A stretch of 64,000 bases of DNA from Maricaulis sp048270095 (GTDB lineage: Bacteria; Pseudomonadota; Alphaproteobacteria; Caulobacterales; Maricaulaceae): the NCBI RefSeq assembly GCF_048270095.1, contig NZ_JBLWTL010000001.1:186001-250000 (forward strand). Reading direction: 5' to 3'. Positions 8,388-16,207 of this stretch are shown in pieces. Below the pieces are notes generated by a model. The model was given only the letters and a program-made list of their open reading frames with translations. It was not told the DNA's origin and searched no databases. Within the stretch, counting starts at the first letter, position 1; every line of letters begins with the position of its first letter. The position numbers and the translations under genes were made by a program.

Positions 8388-9541
8388 ACCCGCTCGCCGA
8401 TGCGCTCGGCCTCTATGTCCACTGGCCCTATTGCGCCCGGATCTGTCCCTATTGCGATTTCAACGTCTACCGTCCCAAAGGCCAGGAAGACGCGCTGCTC
8501 GAGGCGATCCTCGCCGATATGAGCCATTGGCGCGCCCGCAGCGGCGCGCGGCCGCTGGCGAGCCTGCATTTCGGTGGCGGCACGCCCTCCCTGATGACGG
8601 GCGCGCAGATTGAACGCCTGATCGCCCATGCCGACGCGCTCTGGGGTCTGGCGGCCGGGGCCGAGATCGGGCTTGAGGCCAATCCGAAGGATGTCGACCA
8701 TTTCGGCGACTTCATTGCGGCCGGGGTCAACCGGCTATCGGTCGGCGTCCAGAGCCTTGATGATGCCGCGCTCAAACAGCTCGGCCGCGATCATGACGGA
8801 CCGCTGGCGCGGCGGGCGATCGAGCGTGCGATGGCGGTCTGTGATCGCGTTTCGATCGACATGATCTATGCCCGCGCCGGCCAATCAGCGAAATCCTGGG
8901 AAGACGAGTTGCGCGAGATCCTGGCCTTTGGCGCTGGCCATATATCGCCCTATCAGCTGACGATTGAAGCCCGGACTGCCTTTGGCCGCCGCGCGGCGCG
9001 CGGCGAGCAGCTCGACAGCCCCGAGGAGCTGGCCGCCGATCTCTATGAGCTCACGCATGAGATTTGTGAGGCCCATGGTCTGGCCGCCTATGAAATCTCC
9101 AACCACGCCCGCACCCCCGCAGACCAGTCGCGTCACAACCGGTTGTATTGGGAGGGGGGCGACTGGATTGGCGTCGGACCGGGCGCTCATGGCCGGATTG
9201 GCTCAGCCTGCGAGACCGGGCGTCAGGCCTGCGAGGCCCGGGCACAACCCAAAGCCTATCTCGACGCGATAGCCGCCACGGGCAGTGGTGTGGGGGAGGC
9301 CGAAACGCTCAGTCCCGCCGATGAGCGTGCCGAGCGCATCCTGATGGGCATGCGTCTGGCAGACGGTCTTGATCTCGACGTCCTGCAGCGCAAGACCGGA
9401 CTGGGCATCGACGCGCCAGCCTTCGAAAGGCTCAGTTCTCAAGGCCTGGTCGAACGGTCCGGCGGACGCATTCGATTGCTCCCGGCCGGTCGGATCTTCG
9501 CTGACCGGATTTCCGGTGAACTGGTTCCGGACCTGTCCTGA
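8384..9541 (+). CDS. hemW: HemW-type radical SAM heme chaperone
   Basis: This 385-aa radical SAM protein has the cluster motif CxxxCxxC at Cys17, Cys21 and Cys24, followed by DFN, the HemW/CPDH signature. The later HNRLYWEGGDWIGVGPGAHG segment contains the HNxxYW motif linked to heme binding in HemW, which separates it from coproporphyrinogen dehydrogenase HemN. HemW is thought to insert heme into respiratory enzymes. It overlaps rdgB by 4 bases and ends 3 bp from the convergent LpoA-like gene. Confidence 0.93.
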   Translation: MNPLADALGLYVHWPYCARICPYCDFNVYRPKGQEDALLEAILADMSHWRARSGARPLASLHFGGGTPSLMTGAQIERLIAHADALWGLAAGAEIGLEANPKDVDHFGDFIAAGVNRLSVGVQSLDDAALKQLGRDHDGPLARRAIERAMAVCDRVSIDMIYARAGQSAKSWEDELREILAFGAGHISPYQLTIEARTAFGRRAARGEQLDSPEELAADLYELTHEICEAHGLAAYEISNHARTPADQSRHNRLYWEGGDWIGVGPGAHGRIGSACETGRQACEARAQPKAYLDAIAATGSGVGEAETLSPADERAERILMGMRLADGLDLDVLQRKTGLGIDAPAFERLSSQGLVERSGGRIRLLPAGRIFADRISGELVPDLS

Positions 9542-9544
9542 CGG

Positions 9545-10840
9545 CTAATAGGCCAGTGGGTCGAAGGTCAGTGGTGCCGGTTCGATTTCCCGGAAGCCGC
9601 GCGACTGCACCTCATAGATCGCCAGTCCGCGTTCAATCACGCCTGATGACGAGAAGCGGAACAGACCGTCGATGCCGAGAAAGCCTTCAGAATTTTCGAT
9701 GGCCTCACGGCTGAAGCCGAGCTCGCCGCCTTCAAGATGCGCCGCCAAGGCGAGCGCATCATAGCCGAGGCTGGCAATATTTGAGGCCCGGCTACCATAA
9801 GCGGCCTCATAGGATTGCTCGAACCGCTCATGCGAGGCCCGGTCGGGGCCGGCAAACCAGCCGCCATGCAGGGCCGGCTCGCGCAGCAAATCCTCGTCAT
9901 TCCACAGGCCTGTGCCCAGGAAGCGGACCACCAGCGGGTCGACCGCCTGGGAAATCAGCAGCGGGCCCAGCGTGCGCAGACGCGTACTGCCCTCAGGCAG
10001 CATCACGGCCTGGAAAGGGGCATCGGGGTGCGGCACCCACTCGGACTGGCGCAAGACCAGCGCCTCTTCCGGGGTGATGGGCTCGAACACACCGCGCGCC
10101 AGCCGCGAAGAGGCGCTGGCCATCGCTTCGACATCGCCGGTGTAGAAGGCCTCTGCGGTCAATTGCGCGCCGGTCAGCCCGGCATTGTCGCGCAGCGCCG
10201 TGTTGACCGCCATGCCATAGCGGCTTTGCGGACCGAGATAGGCGTAGCGCTGGACGCCCTGGCGCGAGGCGTATTCGACGACGCGCGCAACTTCGAGCTC
10301 CGGCGGAAAGCTGAGCAGATAAACGCCATTCCCCGCGGTTGAGGTGTCGGTGGAAAAGGCAATGACAGGGATGTTGGCGCGCCGGGCGACCTGACCGACC
10401 ACGGTCACGGACTGGCCGAAGAGCGGGCCGATAATCATGTCGGCGCCGTCTTCAAAGGCGGCCATGGCTGCGGCGCGGGCGCCGTCGGCGGTGCCTTGTG
10501 TGTCCTTTGGGATGAGCAGGAGATTGCTGCCGGCACGCTCGAACAATGCCAGTTCGGCGGCCCGCAGCAAGCGCAGCGATTCGGCGCGGGCGCCGGCGTT
10601 CTCGCTCGAGAAAGGCAGGAGAATGGCGATGCGCGCTGCGTCGCGGCCGGCCATATGCGGCGGGACCAGGCCAACAGCTTCGTCGATCACCGGCGTTTCC
10701 ACCGGCTCGACCGGGGTCGGGACCTGCGGCGGCAATTCAACGACGACCGGCGGTGGCGGTGTGGTCGCTGTCGTACCGCAGGCACTGAGTGTCAGTGCCG
10801 CGATGATCGCGAACAGGCGCACGCCACCTTTTTGTGTCAT
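9545..10840 (-). CDS. LpoA-like penicillin-binding protein activator lipoprotein
   Basis: This 431-aa protein is counted from ATG 10840, giving a lipoprotein signal peptide ending at Cys21 (LTLSAC). The longer reading from 10885 would overlap the rsmI start. After a Pro-rich linker (PPPPVVVELPPQVPTP) comes a periplasmic-binding fold of the ABC amino-acid receptor type: IAILLPFSSENAGARAESLR, then ADMIIGPLFGQSV, then IPVIAFSTD. This is the LpoA C-domain family that stimulates class A PBPs in gammaproteobacteria. In alphaproteobacteria the exact partner is unproven. Placement divergent to rsmI-yraN is conserved. Confidence 0.85.
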   Translation of the reverse strand: MTQKGGVRLFAIIAALTLSACGTTATTPPPPVVVELPPQVPTPVEPVETPVIDEAVGLVPPHMAGRDAARIAILLPFSSENAGARAESLRLLRAAELALFERAGSNLLLIPKDTQGTADGARAAAMAAFEDGADMIIGPLFGQSVTVVGQVARRANIPVIAFSTDTSTAGNGVYLLSFPPELEVARVVEYASRQGVQRYAYLGPQSRYGMAVNTALRDNAGLTGAQLTAEAFYTGDVEAMASASSRLARGVFEPITPEEALVLRQSEWVPHPDAPFQAVMLPEGSTRLRTLGPLLISQAVDPLVVRFLGTGLWNDEDLLREPALHGGWFAGPDRASHERFEQSYEAAYGSRASNIASLGYDALALAAHLEGGELGFSREAIENSEGFLGIDGLFRFSSSGVIERGLAIYEVQSRGFREIEPAPLTFDPLAY

Positions 10841-10883
10841 TCTTCCTGCGGTGCCAAACACGCGCAATGCTACATCTGATGTC

Positions 10884-11795
10884 ATGACTCAATCACCCAA
10901 GGAATTTCAGCCCGAAGCTATCCGCCCTGCACGCGGCGGGCAAGCGCTAGCGCCCGGCCTTTATCTGGTCGCGACGCCGATCGGCAATTTGCGCGATGTG
11001 ACCTTGCGGTGTCTCGACGTGCTGGCCGGGGCTGATCGCGTGCTGGCCGAGGATACCCGCGTCACCCGGCGCCTGCTGGATGCCTATGGTATTGAGGCCA
11101 GGCTACAGCCCTATCATGATCACAATGGCGACAAGGTCCGGCCGCGTGTGCTCGAGGCGATCGCGGCTGGCGAAATTATCGCCCTGGTCTCCGATGCCGG
11201 CACGCCGCTCGTGTCTGATCCGGGCTATAAGCTTGCCCATGCGGTGATCGAGGCGGGCTTGATGGTGACGGCGATCCCCGGCGCTTCCGCTGTGCTGAGC
11301 GCGCTGTGCGTCGCCGGCCTGCCGACCGATTGCTTCACCTTTGCCGGTTTTCCGCCGCCCAAGACGGCAGCGCGCGAGGCCTGGCTCAAACCCTTCCGGG
11401 AAATTCGCGGCTCGCTGGTGATCTATGAAGGCGCGTCGCGGCTGGCAGCTTCGCTGGCCAGCATGGCCAAGGTTCTCGGTTCGCGGCAGGCGGCAGTCTG
11501 CCGTGAGCTGACCAAATTTCATGAGGAAGTTCGGCGTGGCACGCTGGAGGAACTGGCGGCCCACTACGAAGAGGCCGGTTCGCCGCGCGGGGAAATGGTG
11601 ATCGTGGTCGGTCCCGGCCCCGAAGATCATTGGGATGAGACGCGCATTGATGCCGCGCTGGGGCAGGTGATGGCCGAGATGCGGATCAAGGATGCCGCCG
11701 CCCGCATCGCCGATGTTTCAGGTTGGAGCAAGCGCGATGTCTATGCCCGCGCCCTGCGCCTCAAGGGCGATGGCGGTGCGGGGGAGACGGCGTGA
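10884..11795 (+). CDS. rsmI: RsmI, 16S rRNA cytidine-1402 2'-O-methyltransferase
   Basis: This 303-aa SAM-dependent methyltransferase modifies C1402 in the 30S decoding centre. The tetrapyrrole-methylase fold is seen from LYLVATPIGNLRDVTLR, through AEDTRVTRRLLDAYG and SDAGTPLVSDPGYKLAH, to PGASAVLSALCVAGLPTD. ATG 10884 gives a 25-residue leader before the fold. The stop overlaps the GTG of yraN by four bases, so the two are coupled. Confidence 0.95.
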   Translation: MTQSPKEFQPEAIRPARGGQALAPGLYLVATPIGNLRDVTLRCLDVLAGADRVLAEDTRVTRRLLDAYGIEARLQPYHDHNGDKVRPRVLEAIAAGEIIALVSDAGTPLVSDPGYKLAHAVIEAGLMVTAIPGASAVLSALCVAGLPTDCFTFAGFPPPKTAAREAWLKPFREIRGSLVIYEGASRLAASLASMAKVLGSRQAAVCRELTKFHEEVRRGTLEELAAHYEEAGSPRGEMVIVVGPGPEDHWDETRIDAALGQVMAEMRIKDAAARIADVSGWSKRDVYARALRLKGDGGAGETA

Positions 11796-12178
11796 CGGCG
11801 CCGCGCCGGGCCGCTGAATCCCGCGGTCGCTGGGCCGAGCGGCTGGCGATGCTCTGGCTGGGCTGCAAGGGTTACCGCCTGCTTGATCATCGTGCCCGCA
11901 CGGCGGCGGGCGAGATCGATCTGGTCGCGACGCGCGGCGATTATCTCGTCTTCGTCGAGGTCAAGGCGCGGCGCACTCTGAACGCCGCGCTGGAATCCTT
12001 CGGCGAACGCCAGCGCCGGCGCATCATTCGTGCCGCTTCGATCTGGCGGGCCCGGCATCGCGGTTTTGAACACCTGCACATGCGCTATGACTTGTTTCTG
12101 GTCGCCGCCGGCCGTTGGCCGCAGCATCGCCGGGCGGCCTGGATTCCCGAAACTCGCGAGGCTCTCGATCTTCTGTAG
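11792..12178 (+). CDS. yraN: YraN/UPF0102 family nuclease-fold protein
   Basis: This is 128 aa from GTG 11792, which overlaps the rsmI stop (GTGA). The restriction-endonuclease-like core is visible: RWAERLAMLWLGCKGY, then GEIDLVA, then YLVFVEVKARR, giving the E...D...ExK catalytic layout. The family is nearly universal beside rsmI, but its cellular job is undefined; a role in DNA or RNA processing is inferred from the fold. Confidence 0.9.
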   Translation: MTAPRRAAESRGRWAERLAMLWLGCKGYRLLDHRARTAAGEIDLVATRGDYLVFVEVKARRTLNAALESFGERQRRRIIRAASIWRARHRGFEHLHMRYDLFLVAAGRWPQHRRAAWIPETREALDLL

Positions 12179-12274
12179 GAAACAGCCTAGCTTGGCCGTG
12201 TACAGGTCGAGACCTGCCCTGAATTATCGTGCGGATCGCCTGATCCGTTTTCCAGACCGACAGGAGCCTGCCGG

Positions 12275-12958
12275 ATGACGGCCCGAAACAAACTCAGCCT
12301 CCTTTTTCCCTGTCTCTGTGTGCTGGCCAGCCTTGCGGCCTGCTCAGCGATTCAGCCCGAGCGCTCGATCGGGCGCGAGCTTGACGACACCAATGCCTCC
12401 CTGTCGATCAAGTCGGCCATGTTGCGCAGCGAGGGTTTCGTGCTCAACGGCGTTGATGTCGAAGTGACCGAAGGTATTGCCCTGCTGACCGGGAGCGTGC
12501 CGCGCCAGGACGACCGGATGATGGCGGAATGCCTCGCCTGGTCATCGGTGGCAGTGCGCTCTGTGGCCAATGAAATCGAGGTTGGCGCCTCCAGCGGCCT
12601 GCGCGACCGCAGCCGTGATGCCTGGATCACCCAGCGCGTGCGCGGGCATCTCCTGTCTGACCGCAATGTCAGGAGCGTCAATTTCAACGTCGAAACCTAT
12701 GCCGGCACGGTCTATCTGCTCGGTGTGGCGCGCTCGCGCGGTGAGCTTGAACGGGTCAGTGCCCATGCCGCCCTGGTCGGTGGTGTGGTCGAGGTTGTCA
12801 GCTATGTGCGCGTAGCGGGCGTGCCGAGCGAGCTGCCGTCGCGCGGCGAAAGACGGGCCGAGGCCTGTGCCGGCGAATCCATGCCGGGCCTTGATTCCGA
12901 GGGCAATCCCCCCAATTCCACACCACAATTGCTGGGTGCCCCGGGAGATCCACAGTGA
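12275..12958 (+). CDS. BON-domain periplasmic lipoprotein
   Basis: This 227-aa protein has a lipoprotein signal peptide ending at Cys23 (SLAAC). Two BON domains follow, about residues 42-110 (SIKSAMLRSEGF..VTEGIALLTGSV) and 115-185 (WITQRVRGHLLSD..TYAGTVYLLGVA), the OsmY/DolP arrangement that binds anionic phospholipids. The last 40 residues are low-complexity and polar. DolP in E. coli supports outer-membrane integrity; a similar role is inferred. Its stop overlaps the GTG start of gshB, so expression is coupled. Confidence 0.85.
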   Translation: MTARNKLSLLFPCLCVLASLAACSAIQPERSIGRELDDTNASLSIKSAMLRSEGFVLNGVDVEVTEGIALLTGSVPRQDDRMMAECLAWSSVAVRSVANEIEVGASSGLRDRSRDAWITQRVRGHLLSDRNVRSVNFNVETYAGTVYLLGVARSRGELERVSAHAALVGGVVEVVSYVRVAGVPSELPSRGERRAEACAGESMPGLDSEGNPPNSTPQLLGAPGDPQ

Positions 12959-13902
12959 ACATGCGTGTAGCGGTACAGATGGACCCGATCCAGGACGTCA
13001 ATATTGACGGCGATACCTCCTTTGCCCTGATGGAAGAAGCGCAGGCGCGCGGTGCCTCGCTCTGGGTCTATCAGCCTGAGCACCTGTCCTGGTGCGAGGG
13101 TCGCATCACGGCGCGGGCGCGGCCGGTCACCGTGCGCCATGTCCGCGGCGATCATGCGACGCTGGGCGATGAAGTCGTGCTCGATCTCGCCGAAGACATT
13201 GATGTCATCCTGATGCGTCAGGATCCGCCCTTTGACATGGCCTATCAGACCGCTGCCCATATTCTCGAAATGCTCGAGGGCCGGACCCTCGTGCTCAATG
13301 ATCCGGCCTGGGTGCGTTCCAGTCCGGAAAAGATCGTGCCGCTTCTCTTCCCGGATCTGGTGCCGCCGACCCTGATCAGCCGCGACGCGAAAGCCATCGA
13401 GGCGTTCCGCGATCAATACCAGGACATCATCATCAAGCCGCTCTATGGCAATGGTGGTGCCGGTGTGTTCCGGCTCAAGTCCGGCGACGGCAATTTCAAG
13501 GCCCTGCTGGAGATGTTCTTCGAGAGCAATCGCGAGCCTGTTGTGACCCAGGCTTTCCTGCCGGCGGTCGAAAAGGGCGACAAGCGGGTCTTGCTGATTG
13601 ATGGCGAGGCGGTCGGCGCGATCAATCGCGTGCCCCAGAAGGGCGAAACACGTTCCAACATGCATGTCGGCGGCAAGGCCGAGGCCTCGACCCTGGATGC
13701 CGATGATCTGCGCATCTGCGCCGCTATCGGGCCGATGCTCAAGGCGCGTGGCCTGGTCCTGGTCGGGATTGATGTGATTGGCGGCCGCCTGACCGAGATC
13801 AATGTCACATCGCCGACCGGCGTGCAGGAGCTCAAGCGCTTCTCCGGCATTGATAGCTGCGCCCTGTTCTGGGATGCGGTGGCGCGAAAACTGGCGGCAT
13901 AG
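12955..13902 (+). CDS. gshB: Glutathione synthetase
   Basis: This 315-aa ATP-grasp ligase joins gamma-glutamylcysteine and glycine. N-terminal VAVQMDPIQDVNIDGDTSFALM, then MRQDPPFDMAYQTAAHILE, NDPAWVRSSPEKI, IIKPLYGNGGAGVF and INVTSPTGVQEL are the standard GshB blocks. The start is GTG 12955, overlapping the previous stop, with GGGAG 8 nt before it; ATG 12961 is the alternative but too far from that site. It ends the rsmI-led cluster before a 210-bp gap. Confidence 0.95.
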   Translation: MNMRVAVQMDPIQDVNIDGDTSFALMEEAQARGASLWVYQPEHLSWCEGRITARARPVTVRHVRGDHATLGDEVVLDLAEDIDVILMRQDPPFDMAYQTAAHILEMLEGRTLVLNDPAWVRSSPEKIVPLLFPDLVPPTLISRDAKAIEAFRDQYQDIIIKPLYGNGGAGVFRLKSGDGNFKALLEMFFESNREPVVTQAFLPAVEKGDKRVLLIDGEAVGAINRVPQKGETRSNMHVGGKAEASTLDADDLRICAAIGPMLKARGLVLVGIDVIGGRLTEINVTSPTGVQELKRFSGIDSCALFWDAVARKLAA

Positions 13903-14111
13903 CCCTCACACACGCTTGACTTGTGGGCGTCATGGTTTCATTCTGCGTTCTTGTTATGGACGTGGTTTGTTCTCTTGCCTGTGGAAAACTCAATACCCGT
14001 AACTGGTTAGCACAATGCCCACCTGCGGGGGTCGGCTTGAAAGCGGAACGCCATCCCGACTTTCGCCCTTGATTGAGCCCGAACCGGCAAGTCGCGGAGA
14101 GGTTTGGGCTT

Positions 14112-15653
14112 ATGGCCGCTCGTACGACATCGGTTGCTTTTGAGGGCGCGGAGGCGCGTCTGGTCGACGTGCAGGTGCAGGTCGCCGGCGGATCGCAGCC
14201 GATCTTTTCCATCGTCGGGCTGGGCGACAAGGCTGTCACTGAAAGCCGTGAACGGGTGCGGGCCGCCTTTGCTGCGCTGGGGCTGTCGATGCCGTCGCAG
14301 CGCCTGATCGTCAATCTCGCCCCGGCTGACCGGCCCAAGGAAGGTTCGCATTTCGATCTGCCGATTGCGCTGAGCGTGCTGGCCGAACTGGGTGTCGTGC
14401 CGCGCGACGCGGTGGAGGAAAACCTCGCCTTTGGTGAGCTCGGCGTTGATGCCTCGATTGCTCCGGCGCCCGGCGCGCTGCCGGCGGCCGTTGCTGCCCA
14501 GGCAGCCGGGCTGTCGCTGATTTGCCCCGAGGCCTGCGGCCCGGAAGCCGCCTGGGCGGGCGGTGACTTGCCGATCATCGCCCCGGCCAGTCTGATCCAG
14601 CTCATCAATCATTTCAAAGGCACGCAAGTCCTCTCGCGGCCCGCTCCGGGCGAGCTGGTCGAGCGCGCCATTACCGCCGACCTCAACCAGGTCAAGGGCC
14701 AGGAAAGCGCCAAACGGGCGCTCGAGATCGCGGCGGCGGGTCATCACAATCTCCTGATGGTTGGGCCGCCAGGGTCCGGCAAATCGATGATGGCCGAGCG
14801 TCTGCCGGGCCTGTTGCCACCGCTTTCCGCCGCCGAGCTGCTTGATGTTTCGATGATCCATTCGGTCGCCGGTCTGCTCGAGCGCGGCTGTCTGCAGCGC
14901 GACCGGCCATTTCGCTCGCCGCATCACTCCGCTTCGATGGCCGCCATGGTCGGTGGCGGCGCGCGGGCCAAGCCGGGCGAGGCCTCGCTGGCGCATCATG
15001 GCGTTCTCTTCCTCGATGAATTGCCCGAATTCCACCCGCAAGTGCTCGACAGCCTGCGCCAGCCGCTCGAGGCCGGGCGGATCACTGTCGCGCGGGCCAA
15101 TGCGCATATCTCCTATCCAGCCCGTTTCCAGCTGGTGGCGGCGATGAATCCCTGCCGCTGTGGCGGCGGTGCCCAGGATGGCTCGGCCTGTCGCCGCGGG
15201 CCGCGCTGCGCCAGTGACTACCAGGCGCGCATTTCCGGCCCGATGCTCGACCGGATTGATCTGCAGATCCAGGTCCCCGCCGTCACGCCCGCCGATCTGG
15301 CTCTGCCTGCGCCGGTCGAGGGCACTCAAGCCGCGGCCGCCCGTGTGGCCGTCGCGCGCGCCGTGCAGGCTGAGCGCGGTTGTCTCAACGCGCATCTGCC
15401 GCCCGACATTCTGGAGCACGCCGCCGCGCCCGACCGGGCCGGCGAAGCCCTGCTCAACCAGGCCGCCCAGCAGCACAGCCTCACCGCCCGAAGCTATCAC
15501 CGCGTCCTGCGCGTCGCCCGCACCATCGCCGATCTCGATGGCAGTGAAGCCGTGCGCCGCATCCACATCGCTGAAGCGCTGTCCTGCCGCCGGGGTCTGG
15601 TGCCCGCGGCGGGTCCGCCGCCGCAGGGGCAGCGCATGCCCGGTCTGGTGTAA
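14112..15653 (+). CDS. comM: YifB/ComM family Mg-chelatase-like AAA+ ATPase
   Basis: This 513-aa protein has an N-terminal Lon-like/ChlI domain (ARTTSVAFEGAEARLVDVQVQV, FSIVGLGDKAVTESRERVRAAF), a Mg-chelatase AAA+ core with Walker A GPPGSGKS (residues about 218-225) and Walker B LFLDELPEF, and a C-terminal Mg-chelatase domain with four cysteines (NPCRCGGGAQDGSACRRGPRC). ComM is a branch-migration helicase that helps integrate DNA during natural transformation in gammaproteobacteria; the same role is inferred. ATG 14112 gives the usual family length. The stop codon TAA overlaps an ATG opening a low-complexity ORF through the repeat tract downstream. Confidence 0.92.
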   Translation: MAARTTSVAFEGAEARLVDVQVQVAGGSQPIFSIVGLGDKAVTESRERVRAAFAALGLSMPSQRLIVNLAPADRPKEGSHFDLPIALSVLAELGVVPRDAVEENLAFGELGVDASIAPAPGALPAAVAAQAAGLSLICPEACGPEAAWAGGDLPIIAPASLIQLINHFKGTQVLSRPAPGELVERAITADLNQVKGQESAKRALEIAAAGHHNLLMVGPPGSGKSMMAERLPGLLPPLSAAELLDVSMIHSVAGLLERGCLQRDRPFRSPHHSASMAAMVGGGARAKPGEASLAHHGVLFLDELPEFHPQVLDSLRQPLEAGRITVARANAHISYPARFQLVAAMNPCRCGGGAQDGSACRRGPRCASDYQARISGPMLDRIDLQIQVPAVTPADLALPAPVEGTQAAAARVAVARAVQAERGCLNAHLPPDILEHAAAPDRAGEALLNQAAQQHSLTARSYHRVLRVARTIADLDGSEAVRRIHIAEALSCRRGLVPAAGPPPQGQRMPGLV

Positions 15654-15849
15654 TGCGGGACATGGCCCGCCCGCCCCGTTTCACAGGCGCGCCAAGGCTG
15701 GCGAGGCGCGCCCAATTGAGTGGCGGGGCGTTCTCCGGCAGCCCTGCCCAGGCGGCCTTGTCCGGGAGCACCTATCCGGGAGGACTTGTCTCGGCGACCC
15801 TGTCCAGAGGGCCTCGTCCGGGAGGGCCCGCCCTAGACCGGGTGTCTGG

Positions 15850-16044
15850 GCCTGTCCTTGCGCCGTCTGTCCTCGCGCCGTCTGTCCCTGCGCCGTCTTC
15901 CCTCGCGGCGTCTGGCCTCGCGTCGTCTGTCCTCGCGCTGCCTGTCCTCGCGCCGTCTATCCTTGCGCCGTCTGTCCCTGCGCCGTCTGGCCTCGCGCTG
16001 TCTTTCCTCGCGCTGTCTGGTCTCGCGCCGTCTGGCCTTGCCTG
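15850..16044. repeat. Tandem array of 13 imperfect 15-bp units
   Basis: Units follow the pattern GTCTGTCCTCGCGCC with scattered single-base changes, mostly C/T, giving 13 copies in 195 bp. The array fills the middle of the 554-bp gap between yifB and the hybrid kinase. Because 15 is a multiple of three, several frames stay open: a plus-strand ORF from 15653 to 16180 would encode LAPSV-like pentapeptide repeats, and minus frames give DGART-like or RRED-like repeats. None has a ribosome site or non-repeat domain, so I call no gene. The flanks are also GC-rich, and no other feature is visible. Confidence 0.85.
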
Positions 16045-16207
16045 GGTGTGGCCTTGTCTGGGTGTGTCCTGGCGGCCCGGCCACCCTGGACCGGACACCC
16101 TGTTCAGCATCGTGCATCGTCACCGGAACCCGTCTCTGTCTTTCCGCGAGACGCCCCCTGCCGCGACGATAGATCATTAACCTCGAACGACTAGCTTTCC
16201 CCCTGTC

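Noticed and set aside
15653..16180. 175-codon ORF running through the 15-bp repeat, start overlapping the yifB stop
   Set aside because: Open only because the repeat unit is a multiple of three; no ribosome site and no non-repeat domain. Kept as part of a finding, not as a gene.
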